A stretch of 54,447 bases of DNA. Source: Chloroflexi bacterium HGW-Chloroflexi-4 (GTDB lineage Bacteria; Chloroflexota; Anaerolineae; Anaerolineales; Anaerolineaceae). The translations under genes were made by a program, and so were the position numbers. The notes beneath the pieces are model-generated. The model worked only from the letters and a program-made list of their open reading frames with translations. It ran no database searches and was not told the origin of the DNA. Below are positions 1 to 7,743 of this stretch, one piece after another. The stretch is from assembly GCA_002840715.1 (NCBI GenBank), contig PHBW01000018.1, forward strand, positions 1 to 54,447, written 5' to 3'. The stretch's first letter is position 1; every line of letters begins with the position of its first letter.

Positions 1-430
1 TTCCCTGCCAAACCTTTTGAAAATCTCCAAAACGGGTTACCTTTTTGAATTTCTCGGGGTTCAACGTATCCAGACTGATATTTACGCGATCCAACCCGGC
101 TTCGAAGAGCGGTTTGGATAACTTGTCGAGCAGCATGCCATTAGTGGTTAGACTAAGATCTGTCACTCCGGGGATTTCCTTGATCCGTTCTACGATTTCC
201 AACACATCAGGTCGAACAAGGGGTTCTCCACCAGTCAATCTAATCTTGTATATTCCCAATCGGGCGGCGGCCTGTGCCACTCGAACGATCTCATCTGTAG
301 AAAGTAAAACTTCATCCGGCATCCACTTTACACCAGATTCGGGCAGGCAGTAGACGCAGCGAAAATTGCATCGGTCCGTCACTGAGATGCGTAAATAGGT
401 GATGGCTCGACCAAAGGGATCGATCAGCAT
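1..430 (-). CDS. moaA: GTP 3',8-cyclase MoaA, N-terminal part (cut by window edge)
   Basis: MoaA is the radical-SAM enzyme that converts GTP to 3',8-cyclo-GTP, the first step of molybdopterin synthesis in the cytoplasm. The visible N-terminus has the family pattern ITYLRISVTDRCNFRCVYC, with the three 4Fe-4S cysteines spaced C-x3-C-x2-C, followed by the RLTGGEPLVRPD and LTTNGM segments typical of the SAM-binding barrel. The only in-frame start is the ATG at 430; farther upstream the frame meets a stop that overlaps the end of moaD. The gene runs off the left edge, so the C-terminal cluster motif is not visible. It lies 40 bp downstream of moaD in the same direction and probably shares its transcript. 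Confidence 0.93.
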   Translation of the reverse strand, partial: MLIDPFGRAITYLRISVTDRCNFRCVYCLPESGVKWMPDEVLLSTDEIVRVAQAAARLGIYKIRLTGGEPLVRPDVLEIVERIKEIPGVTDLSLTTNGMLLDKLSKPLFEAGLDRVNISLDTLNPEKFKKVTRFGDFQKVWQG

Positions 431-470
431 CTTTGAAGGTCCGTCATAAATCTTGCTTGGAATTTTATTG

Positions 471-716
471 TTACCCTCCGCTCACTGGAGGAAAAATTGC
501 AACTTCATCGTTGGCCTGGATGACCTGTCCGCGGTCGGCAAATTCCCGATTCACAGAAACTACGATGCTTTTAGCAAATGGATTGGTCGCAGGATGTTGA
601 ATAAAAAGGGCATCCAACAGGCTTTGCACGGTGCAATGCTCATTAGTTTCGACCACAACTTGTGATTTGCCAACTTTTTCTTTCAAGGACGCAAAGAGTA
701 ACAACTCAATTTTCAT
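471..716 (-). CDS. moaD: Molybdopterin synthase sulfur-carrier subunit MoaD
   Basis: This 81-residue protein ends in Gly-Gly (PPVSGG), the C-terminus that is thiocarboxylated to carry sulfur to molybdopterin synthase (MoaE partner, not in the window). The ubiquitin-like fold is suggested by the start MKIELLLFASLKEKVG and the late segment DEVAIFPPVSGG. Length is normal for the family. It sits between the molbindin gene (23 bp upstream) and moaA, forming a small molybdenum-cofactor operon on the minus strand. Confidence 0.92.
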   Translation of the reverse strand: MKIELLLFASLKEKVGKSQVVVETNEHCTVQSLLDALFIQHPATNPFAKSIVVSVNREFADRGQVIQANDEVAIFPPVSGG

Positions 717-738
717 TTTTCAGAGTCCGTTTTCACCA

Positions 739-948
739 TTAATCGATTGCAACCATGACGTTTGTTGCCTTGACCACGGCATAAACTTCCTTGCCAACCT
801 TCAGTTCCAGACTTTCCACGGATTCCTTTGTGATCACTGAAACAATGGTTTCGCCGTGTAGCGTGGTGATGATGATCTCACAGTTGATTGCACCGGTATT
901 TATTTCTTTTACTGTACCCTTTATCACATTGCGTGCGCTGAGTTTCAT
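739..948 (-). CDS. Molbindin-like molybdate-binding protein (single Mop domain)
   Basis: A 69-residue single Mop domain: MKLSARNVIKGTVKEI, then INCEIIITT and VVSVITKESVESLEL, ending in AVVKATNVMVAID. Mop proteins form hexamers that bind and store molybdate or tungstate in the cytoplasm. I chose the ATG at 948 because GGAGG stands 5 bp before it; a longer reading from 978 would put this ribosome site inside the gene. It heads the minus-strand operon with moaD and moaA and is divergent from modB, so both sides of the 949-1215 gap serve molybdenum metabolism. Confidence 0.9.
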   Translation of the reverse strand: MKLSARNVIKGTVKEINTGAINCEIIITTLHGETIVSVITKESVESLELKVGKEVYAVVKATNVMVAID

Positions 949-1215
949 TTTTCCTCCAGACCTATCACTGGTGATCAAATAATCAATTTAGTCTGATTAT
1001 ATCTTTTTAGGCTTCTGTATTATTTTAGTCTTCTATAAATTAGTTTACAGGTTATCCATTTTTTATGGGGTGTATTTACAAGGATTCTTTGTCATGTTAT
1101 GATATTACTACTCAATTATTGAATAGTCAATTATTAAATACATATCTTGTTTTCAAATACCACTTCTATAAATGAATTTTATGAAATCTCAGGCTTATTG
1201 AAATGATCAGGTTCA

Positions 1216-2124
1216 ATGGATAAATCAGCACCAATGGCAACAAATTCACTTCTCATCCCCGATACCACGATTGAGAAACCACTTTTCCATCGAGGTGTGC
1301 CCTCTTGGATTCTCAATGGTATCAAAAATTCGTGGCGCTCCCTGGCAATTCCACTAGTTTTGTTCATTACCATACCGATTATTGCTATTTTTTTGAAGGT
1401 CCCGGTTAATAAATTGTTCGACACTATTAACAAGACCCAATTGTTGCAAGCTATAAATTTAAGCGTTTTAACATCGTTATCCACTACAGCTATCACACTA
1501 CTTTTCGGAACCCCGGTTGCCCTGCTGTTGTCACATCGCAACTTCCGATTGCACCGCCTTATAGACACCATCATTGACCTGCCAACGGTTTTGCCTCCCT
1601 CGGTGGCTGGCATTGCCCTGCTTATGGCGTTCGGACGAAGAGGATTGTTTGGTGCCTTTTTATCTTCCATGGATATCACAATCCCTTTTACGGTAATCGC
1701 AGTTATTATGGCACAAACATTTGTGGCTTCACCCCTATATATTAAAGCCGCCACTATTGGTTTTTCCTCAGTGGACACCGAACTAAAACAAGCGTCTGCC
1801 CTGGACGGCGCCACCCGCTGGCAAACCTTCAAATATATTACGTTGCCCTTATCCTGGACCTCTATTTTGAGCGGAAGTGTAATGACCTGGGCAAGGGCAT
1901 TAGGCGAATTTGGCGCCACCATAATTTTTGCCGGCAACTTCCCGGGGCGGACACAAACCATGCCCTTGGCAATTTATATCGGCTTCGAAATTGACTTAAA
2001 TGTTGCGCTTACATTAGCCATCATCCTGATCTGTTTTTCATTTCTTACCTTGATTATTGTAAAAAGCCTCCTACATAAGCGCTTAGATGGTGAGAGTTCG
2101 CCATCGTTTGATAATTCACTTTGA
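1216..2124 (+). CDS. modB: Molybdate ABC transporter permease ModB
   Basis: A 302-residue inner-membrane permease with about six hydrophobic segments (residues 40-60, 75-95, 115-140, 160-180, 220-245, 260-285). The cytoplasmic EAA-like loop that contacts the ATPase is visible as ELKQASALDGATRWQTF, and the C-terminal ALGEFGATIIFAGN is typical of ModB/CysT permeases. It should pass molybdate delivered by ModA. It is followed by modA at a 114-bp gap, an unusual order. No intact ModC ATPase gene exists in the window; a remnant after modA may be what is left of it, so the transporter may be dead or may use an ATPase encoded elsewhere. Confidence 0.92.
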   Translation: MDKSAPMATNSLLIPDTTIEKPLFHRGVPSWILNGIKNSWRSLAIPLVLFITIPIIAIFLKVPVNKLFDTINKTQLLQAINLSVLTSLSTTAITLLFGTPVALLLSHRNFRLHRLIDTIIDLPTVLPPSVAGIALLMAFGRRGLFGAFLSSMDITIPFTVIAVIMAQTFVASPLYIKAATIGFSSVDTELKQASALDGATRWQTFKYITLPLSWTSILSGSVMTWARALGEFGATIIFAGNFPGRTQTMPLAIYIGFEIDLNVALTLAIILICFSFLTLIIVKSLLHKRLDGESSPSFDNSL

Positions 2125-2238
2125 CTTACACTTTTCATTTGGTTAAATAAGGGGATCACAAAGAACAGTAAACAGAATAATGATAATTTGAAGCATTTTG
2201 GTTTCATCATTACACATTATTAACAGGAGAAGGATCAT

Positions 2239-3102
2239 ATAAACATCAAAATATTATCATTCACAATCTTTTTTGTTTTGATGACAAGCGCTGCTTGTTC
2301 TCCGGTTGCGAACATTGCTCCCACCGTAACTGATACTGGCCACCCCGTTGTAACCGAGACACCAGTAACCAATAGCGCTGAGCCTGTCACACTAACGGTC
2401 ATGGCTGCAGCGTCCCTGACCGAATCCTTCACCGAACTGGGCGCGGTTTTTGAGTTACAGAACCCGGGCGTCAAAGTAGTCTTCAACTTCGCCGGTTCTC
2501 AGGCTCTGGCCGAACAACTTGCCCAAGGCGCGGAAGCGGATGTATTTGCTAGTGCCAGCGAAAAATATATGATTTTTGCTGTGGATTCCAAACGGGTTAA
2601 CACTGAAGACATCAAAAACTTCGCCAAAAACCGCCTAGTTGTGATTTTCCCCAAGGACAATCCTGCCGGAATCACCAGCTTGGCTGACCTTACTGGTTCT
2701 GGTATTAAAATTGATCTTGCGCATAAAAATGTTCCTGTTGGTCAATACACGCTTGAGTTCCTCGATAAAGCCAATGCCACCCCCTTTCTTGATGAAGATT
2801 ATAAAGATAAGGTATTAGACAATGTCGTTTCCTTTGAAGAGAATGTTAAGGTTGTCGTGACCAAAGTCTTATTAGGCGAAGCGGACGCAGGAATTGTTTA
2901 TTTGACCGATATCACTTCGGAGGCATCTGAAAAAGTCGGTACCCTGGCTATCCCGACCGACCTAAACTACTTAGCATCCTACCCTATTGCACTCATCGCT
3001 ACCAGTAAAAATTATGATCTTGCCAAGGCTTTCATTGCTCTTGTACTTTCCCCTGAGGGTCAAGCCGTTTTAGCTAAGTACAAATTCATTCCTGTTGCCT
3101 AG
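2239..3102 (+). CDS. modA: Molybdate-binding lipoprotein ModA (apparent AUA start)
   Basis: The extracytoplasmic molybdate-binding protein of the ABC transporter. After a lipoprotein signal peptide (hydrophobic stretch, lipobox TSAAC) comes a Pro/Thr-rich linker and then the ModA core: LTVMAAASLTESF, FNFAGSQALAEQL and GAEADVFASA, ending with VLSPEGQAVLAKYKF. No ATG, GTG or TTG stands at the place expected from the signal peptide. Instead GGAGAAGG at 2226-2233 is followed 5 bp later by an in-frame ATA at 2239, giving NIKILSFTIFFVLMTSAAC. The first standard start (TTG 2278, or ATG 2281) would remove most of the signal peptide and has no ribosome site. Function is certain; the start codon is the question. 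Confidence 0.88.
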   Translation: MNIKILSFTIFFVLMTSAACSPVANIAPTVTDTGHPVVTETPVTNSAEPVTLTVMAAASLTESFTELGAVFELQNPGVKVVFNFAGSQALAEQLAQGAEADVFASASEKYMIFAVDSKRVNTEDIKNFAKNRLVVIFPKDNPAGITSLADLTGSGIKIDLAHKNVPVGQYTLEFLDKANATPFLDEDYKDKVLDNVVSFEENVKVVVTKVLLGEADAGIVYLTDITSEASEKVGTLAIPTDLNYLASYPIALIATSKNYDLAKAFIALVLSPEGQAVLAKYKFIPVA

Positions 3103-3165
3103 TTTGCATCCAACAACTATCTAGCATCAGCTATCATCATCTAGAGGCAAACCAAAGAAAACCTC

Positions 3166-3255
3166 ATGAACAGAAAAAACTCTTTACCGCGGAAACCATT
3201 TGTATTTTCCCTGATGCAGGTGAGCAAGTCTTTTAGTTCCACACCAAGTGAATAA
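3166..3255 (+). pseudogene. Possible modC remnant (N-terminal 29 codons only)
   Basis: A 29-codon reading frame starting at ATG 3166 encodes FVFSLMQVSKSFSS, which resembles the first beta strand of ABC-transporter ATPases (the 'L-x-x-V-S-K-x-F' start). It then meets a stop at 3253, and no Walker A follows in any frame up to the terminator at 3436. Its position directly after modB and modA is where modC is expected. The match is short, so this is an inference from position and pattern. A short unrelated peptide is the alternative. Confidence 0.4.
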
Positions 3256-3435
3256 CCAATTCGTTTTGGACAAAAATATTCTTTGAAAAAAATTCTGAAA
3301 TTCATATTTCCATTTTTCTTTATTTAGTTCATGTCAGAAATCACTTTAAAAATGATTTTCATTAGAAGAAAGTTTATGAAATTGATTATGTGTTTACATT
3401 ACACGATTTGGTTGAATGTACTATAAGGTGTAAAA
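3256..3435. other. AT-rich gap with no gene
   Basis: Together with the possible modC remnant this fills the 400 bp between modA and FTR1. I see no reading frame with a ribosome site and no conserved ATPase motif in it. It ends in the bidirectional hairpin. Confidence 0.5.
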
Positions 3436-3487
3436 AATAAGGTTTAAAGGAAAATTTATTAGTAACAATTTCCTAAAAACCTTATTT
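3436..3487. terminator. Bidirectional terminator hairpin
   Basis: Arms AATAAGGTTT and AAACCTTATT with a second inner pairing of GGAAAATT with AATTTCC make a long AT-flanked hairpin. It lies between the convergent modA side and the end of the FTR1 gene and has A/T runs on both sides, so it can end transcripts from both strands. Confidence 0.6.
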
Positions 3488-3505
3488 ATATTTAGTTTTT
3501 CTTGA

Positions 3506-4345
3506 TCAACGAATTGTGGTAATCTCTTTATTTTGAGAAAGATTCGAACCCTGTATTTTTTTCAATAAGGATATGAATATCACTGCAAGGTATCCAAAAT
3601 ATCCAATCACTTGAGTTAGGGAAGGGCTGCTGGAATAACCAACCAATGCTTTAAGCAATTGCCCAAGTGTAGATTGGTTAGGAATAATGGAATTTAAATT
3701 CCATACATGTTCCACAATCTCAGGAATCCACCCCAATTCATTAAATTCATGAATTCCGAGACCTACTAAACCAGCTGCAAACATTACCAAAAGAACGTTT
3801 GTTAATTTAAAGAACAGCGTGAGTTTCAATTTTCCTGTTGTGGAGAAAAAAATCAACCCGATCAATACCGCAGAAAATAAACCTAAACCTGCTCCAAGTA
3901 ATTCCAGAGATTGATTGGTAGTCAAGCGGATAGCCAGTAAGAAGAGCGCTAGTTCAATACCTTCTCTGGCAACAGCAAGAAAAGCCAACATAAACAATGC
4001 TTTCTGTCCTTGTCCTTCAGATGCTTGCTGCACTGAAGACTCGATGTTCTGTTTCATAACTATGGATTGTTTGCGCATCCAGAACACCATCCAGGTTAAG
4101 ATTCCAGCAGCCAGGAACATGGTGATACCTTCAAATAACTCTTCACCCTTACCTTCAAATTCCGCCCCAATCCAATTGAGAACTAATGCTGCCAAAACGC
4201 TAACCAAAATTGCACTTAAAACCCCCATCCAAACTGCGGGGTTAAGTTTTTGGTGATTTGTTTTACGTAAAACACCAAAAACGATTCCGATGATGAGAGC
4301 TGCTTCCAATCCTTCACGTAATGCTAATAAGTAACTCGGCAACAT
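3506..4345 (-). CDS. FTR1-family high-affinity iron permease (EfeU-like)
   Basis: A 279-residue membrane protein with about seven transmembrane helices. It carries both iron-binding motifs of the FTR1/EfeU family: REGLE at residues 10-14 in the first helix and REGIE at residues 126-130 in the fourth. These acidic motifs move Fe3+ across the cytoplasmic membrane. No EfeO or EfeB partner gene lies next to it. In fungi FTR1 works with a multicopper ferroxidase; a multicopper oxidase gene lies at 30395 in this window, but a link is only a thought. It is downstream of the L,D-transpeptidase gene by 219 bp and in the same direction, so it may have its own promoter. Confidence 0.92.
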   Translation of the reverse strand: MLPSYLLALREGLEAALIIGIVFGVLRKTNHQKLNPAVWMGVLSAILVSVLAALVLNWIGAEFEGKGEELFEGITMFLAAGILTWMVFWMRKQSIVMKQNIESSVQQASEGQGQKALFMLAFLAVAREGIELALFLLAIRLTTNQSLELLGAGLGLFSAVLIGLIFFSTTGKLKLTLFFKLTNVLLVMFAAGLVGLGIHEFNELGWIPEIVEHVWNLNSIIPNQSTLGQLLKALVGYSSSPSLTQVIGYFGYLAVIFISLLKKIQGSNLSQNKEITTIR

Positions 4346-4482
4346 AAAAAATCAAATCTCCTAAAATAGACACAAACTATCCGAATATATTTTACCCAAA
4401 AAAATCCTCTATGGATAAATAGAATACAATACCCAAAAGAAATTCGATTCTTAATAATACTAGAGAATCATCGCACTAAAAA

Positions 4483-5565
4483 TCAAGCCTCTATTACTTC
4501 TACACTCGTTCCTCCTGGCATGCCGATCGTTAAATCTCCCGGGTCATAAGGAACAATTGGATTTGCCCAACGAAAAATCCATTTGGCATCTTCGGGTGCC
4601 GCATTCACGCAGCCGTGTGACATTTGCTCTCCAAAGTTGTTATGCCAGAATGTTCCATGAATAGCTACTCCATTGGCTTCAAACAGGCTAACCCAACTCA
4701 CTCCAGGAAGGTCATACCCACCTCCCGTGGATCCTCCAGACATATGAACCGAAAAGACTTTTCTCCAAATCGGCCATTTTCCAAGGGGAGTCTCCCATTG
4801 TGGTGTTCGAGCTCCATTCATATCTTCCTGAATTCCTGTTGAAACCAGTGCGAAATGGACCTCATTCTTGCCCTCAAAACAGGAAATCGTCTGGTGAGCA
4901 ATATGTACGACTATCCTTTTGTCTTCGACATCTGGGCGAATTGGTGCAATCTCGTCTTTTAGCAAAGGCCGAAAACCGTCTGCTTTGGCCCAAAAAATAT
5001 CCCCGTAACCGTATCGCTCGTTTACCCGATACCAGGATTGCCCTTGTTCATCCTGTTTAATTTGGTCAATCCAGAAAACTTGTGAATAATATACCCGAGG
5101 GGTTTGATCTTCTTTTAACCACGGAGAACGCGCTGGCGGATTAGCAATTATAAGATCAACAAATGGTACCGTTACCTCCATCCACATTCCAACTCCTATG
5201 CTGGTTTCTGGTAACAAGTTTATTGATTTATTGGAATTATCTTTTACTGGCTGAAGATATGGTGCCCAGATGTACCCGTCTGGAGTCTCCACCCAACGTT
5301 GATTCTGCCGGTACGGCCGACGACCTATTACTTCACGCAACCAGGGTACAACTGCATCCTCATAGACTTTTGAAATCGTCGGGCTGTCTGCATCAGGTTT
5401 GGCTTTGACTTCTGCCATTCCAACTGTTACCCTACCCAAATTTTTTTCCTTAGGAAATGAAATCTGGGAGTACCAATTTTTGGGAGGAGACATAGCAATT
5501 ACAGCCAATCCCCCTGCTGCTTTCTTCAGGAATTCACGACGGGAAAACTTAGGAGATGTAGTCAT
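4483..5565 (-). CDS. L,D-transpeptidase (YkuD) with Tat-like signal
   Basis: A 360-residue exported cell-wall enzyme. The N-terminus has SRREFLKKAAGG followed by a hydrophobic run, which fits a twin-arginine (Tat) signal. A central SH3-like part precedes the C-terminal YkuD domain, whose catalytic motif is IHGTFWHNNF then SHGCVN, with His317 and nucleophile Cys319. YkuD enzymes make 3-3 cross-links in peptidoglycan or attach proteins to it. The ATG at 5565 is chosen because GAAGGT precedes it and it starts right at the Tat motif. It is the last gene of the five-gene minus operon beginning at 7498. A second YkuD enzyme sits in the divergent operon at 8097. Confidence 0.92.
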   Translation of the reverse strand: MTTSPKFSRREFLKKAAGGLAVIAMSPPKNWYSQISFPKEKNLGRVTVGMAEVKAKPDADSPTISKVYEDAVVPWLREVIGRRPYRQNQRWVETPDGYIWAPYLQPVKDNSNKSINLLPETSIGVGMWMEVTVPFVDLIIANPPARSPWLKEDQTPRVYYSQVFWIDQIKQDEQGQSWYRVNERYGYGDIFWAKADGFRPLLKDEIAPIRPDVEDKRIVVHIAHQTISCFEGKNEVHFALVSTGIQEDMNGARTPQWETPLGKWPIWRKVFSVHMSGGSTGGGYDLPGVSWVSLFEANGVAIHGTFWHNNFGEQMSHGCVNAAPEDAKWIFRWANPIVPYDPGDLTIGMPGGTSVEVIEA

Positions 5566-5590
5566 GTCAACCTTCAATAAAAAAGCCAAT

Positions 5591-6193
5591 TTAGCGGACA
5601 GTTGCCTGGACCCAGATTTCCTGAATGGGATGGTTAGGATCGTTAGACTCTATCATTACGCCTCGCCGGACAGTCGTGCCGCTCATCTCATGAAAGTTCG
5701 GATCAAATTGAAGGGTCATTAATACAACTTTGCCAGGGGGAATTTCGTTTGCCGTGAAATCTGCCTTTGTACAGCCACATGTTGTGTAGGCTCGTTGAAT
5801 AATCAGAACGGATTTACCTGTGTTAGCAATTACAAAAATGCGGGTCAATACTTGGGTAGAATTTACAAGGCCAAAATCATAATAATTTTCAGAGATCTGA
5901 ATTCCAGGTTCCTCCGCAGGATTTGAAATAGGTTGATTTATTGATGCCTTGGCTGGAATTTCACCCATTAAATGAATAGCAACTATTTTCTCACCATAGA
6001 CTACATCAGACGGCAAATAGTTGATTTTTGAATTGTTGGTTCCAAATGCACCTAAACTGTAAAGTGAGAATCCGATGACAACAGCTCCAGCCAATCCGAT
6101 TAAAACTCTTTTAATGGCGGGATTGGTAATTAATTCCGATAAAGAGTTCAATCTATTGGTTTTTTTAGGTATGGCTGGAATTAATTCTTTCAT
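5591..6193 (-). CDS. Membrane-anchored DUF1573 protein
   Basis: A 200-residue protein: a cytoplasmic N-terminus, one transmembrane helix at about 31-52, then an extracytoplasmic DUF1573 (immunoglobulin-like ASH) domain with the signature YYDFGLV, FVIANTGKSVLII and YTTCGCT, followed by PPGKVVLMTLQFDP and ESNDPNHP. The CGC near the domain centre is the usual DUF1573 cysteine cluster and could bind metal or form a disulfide. Function of the family is not established. It is fourth in the minus operon after DUF2933 (4 bp apart) and before the transpeptidase. A related protein is encoded at 17546. Confidence 0.82.
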   Translation of the reverse strand: MKELIPAIPKKTNRLNSLSELITNPAIKRVLIGLAGAVVIGFSLYSLGAFGTNNSKINYLPSDVVYGEKIVAIHLMGEIPAKASINQPISNPAEEPGIQISENYYDFGLVNSTQVLTRIFVIANTGKSVLIIQRAYTTCGCTKADFTANEIPPGKVVLMTLQFDPNFHEMSGTTVRRGVMIESNDPNHPIQEIWVQATVR

Positions 6194-6197
6194 TCAA

Positions 6198-6422
6198 TTA
6201 ATCCTTAGGAGTTACGTCGATAATATTTTCTGATGAAGTATGGTGAGAATGATCTTCATGCTTCATTGAGCCCATCATCAGCACATGTGAAAGCGGGCAT
6301 AATAATATTAACAAAAACGAAAAAAGGCCATTAATCTGCAAATTTAATAAGCGAATTGCTAAAAATGCCCCAATGGGGATCAAACAGCACAAAATCATGA
6401 TCACAGTATGTTTTTTTGACAT
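6198..6422 (-). CDS. DUF2933-like small membrane protein
   Basis: A 74-residue protein with two hydrophobic helices (about residues 7-24 and 33-52) and a His/Met/Asp-rich tail containing GSMKHEDHSHH, a likely metal-binding end. This layout matches the DUF2933 family, small membrane proteins often found beside copper ATPases and multicopper oxidases. A second member at 29254 has the same layout. It is third of five genes in the minus operon. Confidence 0.7.
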   Translation of the reverse strand: MSKKHTVIMILCCLIPIGAFLAIRLLNLQINGLFSFLLILLCPLSHVLMMGSMKHEDHSHHTSSENIIDVTPKD

Positions 6423-6434
6423 TTTATCTCCTGT

Positions 6435-6989
6435 TTAGAAATTTGACTGCCATGAGAATTGACGACTTGGAACATCCAAATCTTTGATGGTAATTGTGAA
6501 ACTTTTTACATCAGTCAGTAGATATTTTCCATCGTCTGTTGTTTTAAAGATTAACTTACCTGAAACATGATGTCCACCTCTAGTGGCATCCCAAGTGCTC
6601 GCCTGGATGACAATTCCTGTATCTGTTGTAAGTGATGTTAGGGGTGCAAGGTCCATAGAAAGGTCTATTGAATGTGTATCCAGAATGACATTGAATATCA
6701 GAGTATCTCCTACCTGATTAAGGTTTTCAGGGGTTATTTCAACTGTAATTGAACCTTGCGAGTCAGTTTGTGTAAGAGAGGGTTCGGGGGTTGCGGTTGG
6801 GATTGCCACCAAAGTTGACGTACCACTTGGATTAAGCTGACAAGCTGCTGGTTTATCACCATCAGGGGTCGAACAACTTGTGGTAGTAGGTTGTATCTTG
6901 ACGTTTTTTGAGGGAAATTGAAGTTTTGCACACGAAACTAAGAAAAGCGCCACAATAAGGACTGACAAGAGTATTTTTGAAGATTTCAT
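6435..6989 (-). CDS. Lipoprotein of unknown function
   Basis: A 184-residue lipoprotein: signal peptide with lipobox VSCAK (lipidated Cys20), a Cys-containing linker (SCSTPDGDKPAACQL) and a Thr/Pro/Gln-rich stretch, then a beta-rich domain of about 110 residues (ITVEITPENLNQVGDTLIF to the end). I do not recognise the domain; it contains GGHHVSG, which could bind metal. Its ATG overlaps the stop of the preceding gene, so the two are translationally coupled. Confidence 0.75.
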   Translation of the reverse strand: MKSSKILLSVLIVALFLVSCAKLQFPSKNVKIQPTTTSCSTPDGDKPAACQLNPSGTSTLVAIPTATPEPSLTQTDSQGSITVEITPENLNQVGDTLIFNVILDTHSIDLSMDLAPLTSLTTDTGIVIQASTWDATRGGHHVSGKLIFKTTDDGKYLLTDVKSFTITIKDLDVPSRQFSWQSNF

Positions 6990-7498
6990 AATAATTCCTT
7001 AGAAATTAATGGAGCAGAAAAATTTTTTATGAATTTTTGTTTTTCTCTAATTAAGATGAATAACATATAAGCGATGCCCAAAATTGTAGAACCAAGACCT
7101 ACAACCATGAACAGGATTCGATATTTAGCAAGGAACGTAGCCGCTGCTGCTAACCCAAGTATGGGAAGTACATCAGTTAGGTGGTGTGCACAACATGCCA
7201 CCATTGCAATTGTGGAGGTAGTTCCACTCGCTCCGACACTAGGTCCACTTAACCCAACTTGACCTATTGGCAAGAATATTTTGAATTTGATTATGGTATA
7301 CAGCGCAACTTGAATCCCAAACCCTAAAATAATTGGGAGTACAATCCACCGATCTTGCCAAAAAAACTCAACCGCATGTTTGAAACTTTCTGCCCATGAC
7401 ACAATTCCAAAATATACCGCTGCTAGGAAGATAGAACCAATGAATCCTGAAATAATCGGGATAAATAATCTATTTTTTGAAATAGCAATCTTATTCAT
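6986..7498 (-). CDS. Four-helix membrane protein with CCAHH motif
   Basis: A 170-residue protein with four predicted transmembrane helices. Between helices two and three is a Gly/Ser-rich stretch and then AMVACCAHHLTDVLP, a Cys-Cys-x-His-His group inside or next to the membrane that looks like a soft-metal site. Proteins with this pattern occur in copper and mercury islands, but I know no proven function. It is the first gene of the minus operon. AGGAT precedes the ATG at 7498 by 6 bp, and a predicted promoter of the tandem-dyad class lies at 7532-7599. Confidence 0.75.
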   Translation of the reverse strand: MNKIAISKNRLFIPIISGFIGSIFLAAVYFGIVSWAESFKHAVEFFWQDRWIVLPIILGFGIQVALYTIIKFKIFLPIGQVGLSGPSVGASGTTSTIAMVACCAHHLTDVLPILGLAAAATFLAKYRILFMVVGLGSTILGIAYMLFILIREKQKFIKNFSAPLISKELL

Positions 7499-7531
7499 TC
7501 AAGTATCCTATAAAACTAATATTATGTTTGA

Positions 7532-7599
7532 ATCATACGAATAATGATCTATTGTGTCATCCGCAGAGTAGCTTGAAATTTACTAAGCATTAACGCCTA
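7532..7599 (-). promoter_or_regulatory. Tandem-dyad promoter a(-), for the 7498 operon
   Basis: Read on the minus strand, dyads at 7599-7584 and 7575-7560 are 24 bp apart, and a -10 hexamer TATGAT begins at 7537, 62 bp from the first dyad start. The middle dyad (TAAGCATTAACGCCTA on the plus strand) is shared with the divergent plus promoter. The predicted start of transcription is near 7525. Confidence 0.65.
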
Positions 7600-7651
7600 T
7601 TAGGAACTGGGCTATAAGGCACTATGGTCCTAATTTAGAACCTTGTATATT
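7584..7651 (+). promoter_or_regulatory. Tandem-dyad promoter a(+), for the HMA/transpeptidase operon
   Basis: Dyads TAAGCATTAACGCCTA at 7584 and TGGGCTATAAGGCACT at 7608 lie 24 bp apart. The -10 hexamer TATATT starts at 7646, 62 bp from the first dyad. A third dyad at 7560 serves the minus direction. Predicted transcript start is near 7658, at the pyrimidine-rich segment shared with the 13158 transcript. Confidence 0.65.
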
Positions 7652-7659
7652 AGGTACAT

Positions 7660-7717
7660 CCTTCTCCTCCTTAATCGACCGCCATTCACTTTCATAGGTG
7701 TGAATGGCGGTCGATGC
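7660..7717 (+). promoter_or_regulatory. 5' UTR element: CTTCTCCTCC plus long hairpin with conserved loop
   Basis: The transcript start region carries CTTCTCCTCC, then a hairpin of 16-bp perfect arms (ATCGACCGCCATTCAC and its complement at 7674-7717) closing the loop TTTCATAGGT. The same loop, closed by arms of different sequence, occurs at 13041-13081. Changed stems with a kept loop suggest selection on RNA structure. Confidence 0.55.
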
Positions 7718-7743
7718 GAATCACAAATGAAAGGAAAGCCAAA

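Noticed and set aside
1008..1023. TAGGC-like sequence in the modB/mop divergent region
   Set aside because: No matching second half, no partner dyad at 22-24 bp and no -10 at the expected offset.
1179..1961. Large minus-strand frame opposite modB
   Set aside because: Antisense shadow of modB with no ribosome site or recognisable domain.
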